From JBMSHD01 sp049416425 (GTDB lineage: Bacteria > Pseudomonadota > Gammaproteobacteria > Francisellales > Francisellaceae): a stretch of 8,934 bases of DNA. A program made the translations under genes and the position numbers. The notes below the pieces were generated by a model. That model was not told where the DNA came from and did no database searches. It saw nothing but the letters and a program-made list of their open reading frames with translations. Position 1 is the stretch's first letter. Each line of letters starts with the position of its first letter. The stretch is taken from NCBI GenBank assembly GCA_049416425.1, contig JBMSHD010000091.1, positions 1 to 8,934 of the forward strand. Reading direction: 5' to 3'. Below are positions 6,100-8,934 of the stretch, one piece after another.

Positions 6100-6903
6100 A
6101 TGACTTTTTTCATTATTTTAATTCTTGCAGGATGCCTGACCGGGCTTATTGCCGGACTTTTGGGTATCGGTGGCGGCATCATTCTTGTGCCCGTTTTAGC
6201 TTATGTTTTCTCGCTTATGTCTGCCACTGAATCCGCCTATATTCAGTTTGCCGCCGGAACCTCACTGGCGGTGATGATTTTCACCTCGATCTCGGCGGTA
6301 TCCCATAAGCTCAAACACCATGAAGTAAACATCACTTTTTTTAAAAAACTGGCACCCTGGATTATCGCTTTCAACATTATCGGCGCCATCTGTGCCCATT
6401 TTCTGCACCCGCATATCATCACCCTCTTATTTGCTTTACTCCTGGCATTTATGTTTTTCAAGATGATGCGGCAAAAAGCGCATATCGACCCGAAAATAAA
6501 ACCATCACATCCTGTCAAAAATGCCCTCTGGGGCAGTCTTATCGGCATTAAATCTGGTCTGTTTGGCATCGGTGGCGGCATGATCAGCATCCCCTACCTT
6601 CATGGTCTGGGACTGCCGATGAAAATTGCCTCCGGCACCTCTTCGGCCTTTACCTTTATCATCGCCATCACCGGCACAACATCCTTTATCATCAGCGGCC
6701 ATCTTTCGCATTTAGACATAGCCTGGACATGGGGCTATGTCTATCTTCCGGCAGTGATCGCCGTCGCTCCCACATCGATGATTTTCGCCAAGATTGGCGC
6801 CAAGCTCGCCACTAAAACTTCTGCCAAATTCATTAAATGGTTGTTTCTATGCGTCTTGTTTGTGGCCACTGCCAAGATGATTTGGCTGGTTGTTGGTACT
6901 TGA
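6100..6903 (+). CDS. TauE/SafE family membrane permease (anion exporter)
   Basis: This 267-residue polytopic inner-membrane protein is of the TauE/SafE family (PF01925), linked in studied members to export of sulfite, sulfoacetate or related organic anions. The family's internal duplication is plain: GLIAGLLGIGGGIILVPVLAY (15-35) and GIKSGLFGIGGGMISIPYL (149-167) each contain the G-x-GIGGG-hairpin, each followed by an SGT/AGTS-type helix (AAGTSLAV, ASGTSSAF). About eight membrane segments can be drawn (near 3-34, 46-66, 84-104, 106-121, 141-167, 181-199, 209-231, 245-264). ATG 6100 gives the family-like N-terminus; an in-frame TTG at 6079 would add seven polar residues. Neither has a good Shine-Dalgarno. 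It is divergent from ppa and convergent with the S66 gene 25 bp downstream. The substrate cannot be inferred because no sulfur-metabolism gene is adjacent. Confidence 0.9.
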   Translation: MTFFIILILAGCLTGLIAGLLGIGGGIILVPVLAYVFSLMSATESAYIQFAAGTSLAVMIFTSISAVSHKLKHHEVNITFFKKLAPWIIAFNIIGAICAHFLHPHIITLLFALLLAFMFFKMMRQKAHIDPKIKPSHPVKNALWGSLIGIKSGLFGIGGGMISIPYLHGLGLPMKIASGTSSAFTFIIAITGTTSFIISGHLSHLDIAWTWGYVYLPAVIAVAPTSMIFAKIGAKLATKTSAKFIKWLFLCVLFVATAKMIWLVVGT

Positions 6904-6928
6904 TTTGTGCTGTTATCCAATTCTGGCT

Positions 6929-7984
6929 TTAGTCAAATTGCTGCTTTAGCTTCATCACACTGCCATCAAATTCAACGATACTCCTGGCACCATTGACAAT
7001 CGACATCTGCGGCGGCTTATGCCCGATATCGACATCATACAGCACAGGAATTTTCAAAGCCGATAATACATAGACAACCGCCTCATCATAATTCATTTTA
7101 GATTCATCTCTAATCACATCAGCCGCTGATCGCCCTAAGAGCAAGCCATCGATATGATCAAAAAAACCTCGATATTTAAGACCATATAAGGCTCTAACAA
7201 GCGCGCAGGGTGACAGTTCACAATTTTCAAGATAAAGGATGATCCCTTCTTTTTCGGCAAAATTTGCCCTAAAAGCAACAGAATCAAAAAAACACGTATC
7301 GGCAATCGGCATCAAGGTATCGAGACATCCTCCAATCATCCTGCCGCTTATTGCCTGCCCTATGCACCAGTTGATGCTTTTAATCTCGGTTTTTTGATTC
7401 AAGGTCAATCTCTCAGAAGGATTGTCACTCCAGTTGCACCAATTATTGGCATACCAGGCAGAAGAATATTGAGTCACCCATTGCTCTTTAGTTGTGAGCA
7501 TTCGATAATTTTTCTCATTCATCTCTCCCTCCAAGGCATCGCTATCCATCATATTGGCGCCGTGCAACGTCGCCCACCCCGTCATCGACGTCATTGCAAC
7601 CAAAAGTGTTGACGTATCGGAATAACCGACGATCCACTTTGGCGGCAGACAAGCGATCGCACCAAAATCCAACCGTTCTAGAAGATCAATTGCCAGCTCT
7701 CCTCCCCAAGGCGGAATAATGGCCGAAATATCGGAATCAGTCAGAAAGTGCATAAGCTCTGCCGCCCTGTCTTTGGCAGATGCACTAACATGTTTATGAT
7801 TTCCTCTTAAACAAACTCCCTCAATAATCTCAAACCCCAAATCACGCCAATATTGAAGCACATAGTCAAGACGCCGATGCCATTTTTGCTCAACGCCCGA
7901 TGATGGTGCCGTAACGGCAATCCTGTCCCCTTTTTCTAAGGCTTTGGGAAATCTTATGGCTTGCGGCAGAGCCAATGGCTTCAT
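6929..7984 (-). CDS. S66 family serine peptidase (MccF-like / LD-carboxypeptidase)
   Basis: Peptidase family S66 includes LdcA, which trims the terminal D-Ala from murein tetrapeptides in peptidoglycan recycling, and MccF, which cleaves microcin C-type aminoacyl nucleotides. Landmarks: DRIAVTAPSSG (20-30), PPWGGE (91-96), nucleophile Ser122 in VGYSDTSTL (119-127), LHGANM (140-145), Glu253 in LYLENCE and His322 in DVDIGHKPPQ, so the Ser-Glu-His triad is complete. At 351 residues it is closer to MccF (about 340) than to LdcA (about 305), and a Trp-rich insertion (WYANNWCNW, 177-185) lies where MccF-like enzymes carry their extra substrate loop. No signal peptide is seen, so it is probably cytosolic. 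ATG 7984 has AAGGTT upstream. The divergent neighbour is the SDR gene. No microcin or transporter genes are near, so the natural substrate is open. Confidence 0.9.
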   Translation of the reverse strand: MKPLALPQAIRFPKALEKGDRIAVTAPSSGVEQKWHRRLDYVLQYWRDLGFEIIEGVCLRGNHKHVSASAKDRAAELMHFLTDSDISAIIPPWGGELAIDLLERLDFGAIACLPPKWIVGYSDTSTLLVAMTSMTGWATLHGANMMDSDALEGEMNEKNYRMLTTKEQWVTQYSSAWYANNWCNWSDNPSERLTLNQKTEIKSINWCIGQAISGRMIGGCLDTLMPIADTCFFDSVAFRANFAEKEGIILYLENCELSPCALVRALYGLKYRGFFDHIDGLLLGRSAADVIRDESKMNYDEAVVYVLSALKIPVLYDVDIGHKPPQMSIVNGARSIVEFDGSVMKLKQQFD

Positions 7985-8114
7985 AGATTAACCTTAAATT
8001 TTTAATTTCTTCTTTTTATCTCACAGGATCTCTCCAAAGTCATTCTTTTTATGCTTCTGATATCAAAAATGCTGAGTTTCTACTTCTCGTAATTTATTTT
8101 TAGGTGTATCGTAT

Positions 8115-8127
8115 TATTATCACAAAT
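8115..8127 (-). promoter_or_regulatory. Putative extended -10 promoter for the S66 gene
   Basis: On the minus strand ATTTGTGATAATA contains TG-T-GATAAT (8123-8116), an extended -10. The identical 13-mer occurs at 394-406 on the plus strand at the other promoter candidate. A leader of about 125 nt to the S66 ATG is implied. TTGAAA (8135-8130) with TACGAT (8113-8108), 16 bp apart, is an alternative hexamer pair over the same DNA. The plus-strand TATTAT (8112-8117) could serve the divergent SDR gene. Confidence 0.35.
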
Positions 8128-8145
8128 AATTTCAAATGAAATAAC

Positions 8146-8751
8146 ATGAAGAAAGTCATTGTTGTTGGAGCCACAGGCATCATAGGAAAAAGCGTTTGCC
8201 ATCTTCTCAAATCACAGCGCTATGAGGTGATTGAGGCTTCCCGATCGAGTGGCATCATCGTCGATATCGGCAATATCGACTCCATTAAAGCCATGTATGA
8301 TAAAATTGGAGCCTTTGATGCCCTGGTATCAACAACAGGAAAAGTAAATTTTAAAGCACTGATAGAGATGAGTGAAGAGGATTTCAGGTTTGGCCTGCAA
8401 AATAAACTGATGGGACAGGTCAATCTCGTGCAGGAAGGATTGAAACATATCAATAATAACGGCTCATTCACCCTGACAACCGGCATCTTGAATCGTGAGC
8501 CTATTGCACTTGGTGCCTCGGCGGCCGTGGTGAATGCAGCGCTTGAAGGTTATATTAAAGCCGCAAGTCTCGAGCTTAGACAGTCAGTGCGTATCAATGC
8601 CGTAAGCCCTACCGTTATCACCGAAGCCTTATCGTCCTATGCACCCTTCTTCCCAGGGTTTAAACCCGTTGATGCAGAGGAGGCAGCCGCGGCCTACCTT
8701 AAATCCATCGCCGGTATTGAAACCGGTAAGATTTTTTCGGTCGGTTATTAG
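8146..8751 (+). CDS. SDR-fold protein lacking the catalytic Tyr/Lys (Lin1944-like)
   Basis: This 201-residue single-domain Rossmann protein has a nucleotide-binding loop VVGATGIIGKS (6-16), an acidic VDIGNID strand (39-45) and the late SDR motif RINAVSPTVITE (149-160). In classical SDRs, YxxxK precedes the AALEG helix; here the aligned segment is GASAAVVNAALEG (123-135), so Tyr becomes Ala126 and Lys becomes Asn130. The Ser position is also unclear (TTGILN, 111-116). This matches a known SDR subgroup typified by Listeria Lin1944, of undetermined function, which keeps the glycine-rich motif but lacks the active-site residues. It probably binds NAD(P) without doing standard SDR catalysis, or uses other residues. 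ATG 8146 has little Shine-Dalgarno. The short length is normal for this subgroup. Divergent from the S66 gene; a functional link is not shown. Confidence 0.85.
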   Translation: MKKVIVVGATGIIGKSVCHLLKSQRYEVIEASRSSGIIVDIGNIDSIKAMYDKIGAFDALVSTTGKVNFKALIEMSEEDFRFGLQNKLMGQVNLVQEGLKHINNNGSFTLTTGILNREPIALGASAAVVNAALEGYIKAASLELRQSVRINAVSPTVITEALSSYAPFFPGFKPVDAEEAAAAYLKSIAGIETGKIFSVGY

Positions 8752-8783
8752 CTCTATAGATTTATTTGTCTTAACAAAAATAT

Positions 8784-8815
8784 GAAACTGCCGAAGCGCT
8801 TTGTGGGTTTCTTTT
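8784..8815 (+). terminator. Weak intrinsic terminator candidate after the SDR gene
   Basis: GAAAC (8784-8788) pairs with GTTTC (8807-8811), and CC (8791-8792) can pair with GG (8805-8806) across a 2-nt bulge; four T follow (8812-8815). It is 33 bp after the SDR stop. The stem is short and imperfect and the T-run is brief, so it may not be real. Confidence 0.25.
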
Positions 8816-8870
8816 GTCATTGTCACCGCTTTGTGCATTTCCAATTTCCTAATTTTCTGTTTTCAAATTT

Positions 8871-8934
8871 TTAAAAAACTTCTTTAGCCGAACCGCCACC
8901 TCGACGAATCAAAATGACGGCAGGCTTGTCGCTT
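8871..8934 (-). CDS. C-terminal end of an unidentified gene (partial, right edge)
   Basis: A minus-strand frame enters from the right edge and ends at TAA 8873-8871 after 20 visible codons reading SDKPAVILIRRGGGSAKEVF. The hydrophobic VILI followed by RRGGGS looks like genuine coding sequence. RGGGS also occurs in exonuclease VII large subunit (XseA), but there it is followed by a long C-terminal region, so an intact xseA is excluded. Only the tail is in view, so family and function are unknown. Confidence 0.33.
   Translation of the reverse strand, partial: SDKPAVILIRRGGGSAKEVF

Noticed and set aside
6918..6940. Inverted repeat CAATT/AATTG between the convergent permease and S66 genes
   Set aside because: A 5-bp AT-rich stem without a T-run is not a credible terminator.
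8797..8835. Direct repeat CGCTTTGTG at 8797-8805 and 8827-8835
   Set aside because: Two 9-bp copies 30 bp apart in an AT-rich spacer are not enough to support a repeat array or regulator site.
8629..8844. 71-codon minus-strand frame antisense to the SDR 3' end
   Set aside because: Half of it is antisense to conserved SDR sequence, its start has no ribosome binding site, and its composition is unremarkable.

Overview
The window looks like a chromosomal segment of a gammaproteobacterium. MsrA, PurK, NAD-dependent DNA ligase, ribulose-phosphate epimerase and the ~174-residue family I pyrophosphatase all read like gammaproteobacterial versions. By eye, base composition is in the mid-40s %GC within genes, and intergenic DNA is clearly more AT-rich. 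No tRNA, rRNA, insertion sequence, CRISPR array or phage gene was found. A species cannot be named from this window. A host-associated lineage is possible, but that rests only on a broken HAD-like reading frame at the left edge.

Layout, left to right. (1) Positions 1-551 are the odd, gene-poor end. They hold a minus-strand reading frame with a good ribosome binding site, a poly-serine leader and a HAD-type DYDG motif, cut by an in-frame TGA. They also hold a 14-bp inverted repeat, a dyad next to an extended -10 element, and a 19-codon plus-strand ORF with a strong Shine-Dalgarno. Both ORFs may be remnants of divergently transcribed genes. (2) Positions 552-5940 are a minus-strand housekeeping block, in transcription order ppa, CHMI-family isomerase, rpe, ligA, purK, msrA. 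ppa and the isomerase gene are 4 bp apart. A near-consensus promoter precedes rpe and a second plausible one precedes ligA. ligA/purK and purK/msrA are translationally coupled by abutting or overlapping ends. (3) Positions 6100-6903 hold a plus-strand TauE/SafE membrane permease, divergent from ppa, with a perfect dyad over a putative extended -10. (4) Positions 6929-7984 hold a minus-strand S66 (MccF/LD-carboxypeptidase-type) serine peptidase, convergent with the permease. (5) Positions 8146-8751 hold a plus-strand small SDR-fold protein that lacks the catalytic Tyr and Lys, divergent from the peptidase. (6) The right edge appears to carry the last 20 codons of another minus-strand gene.

Functionally, the central block combines pyrophosphate removal, the pentose phosphate pathway (rpe), DNA replication and repair (ligA), de novo purine synthesis (purK) and oxidative protein repair (msrA). 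It is a collection of growth-associated functions rather than one pathway. I see no complete novel multi-gene system. The best leads are the broken poly-Ser/HAD frame, the orphan CHMI-like gene behind ppa, the active-site-less SDR protein, and the shared extended -10/dyad elements.
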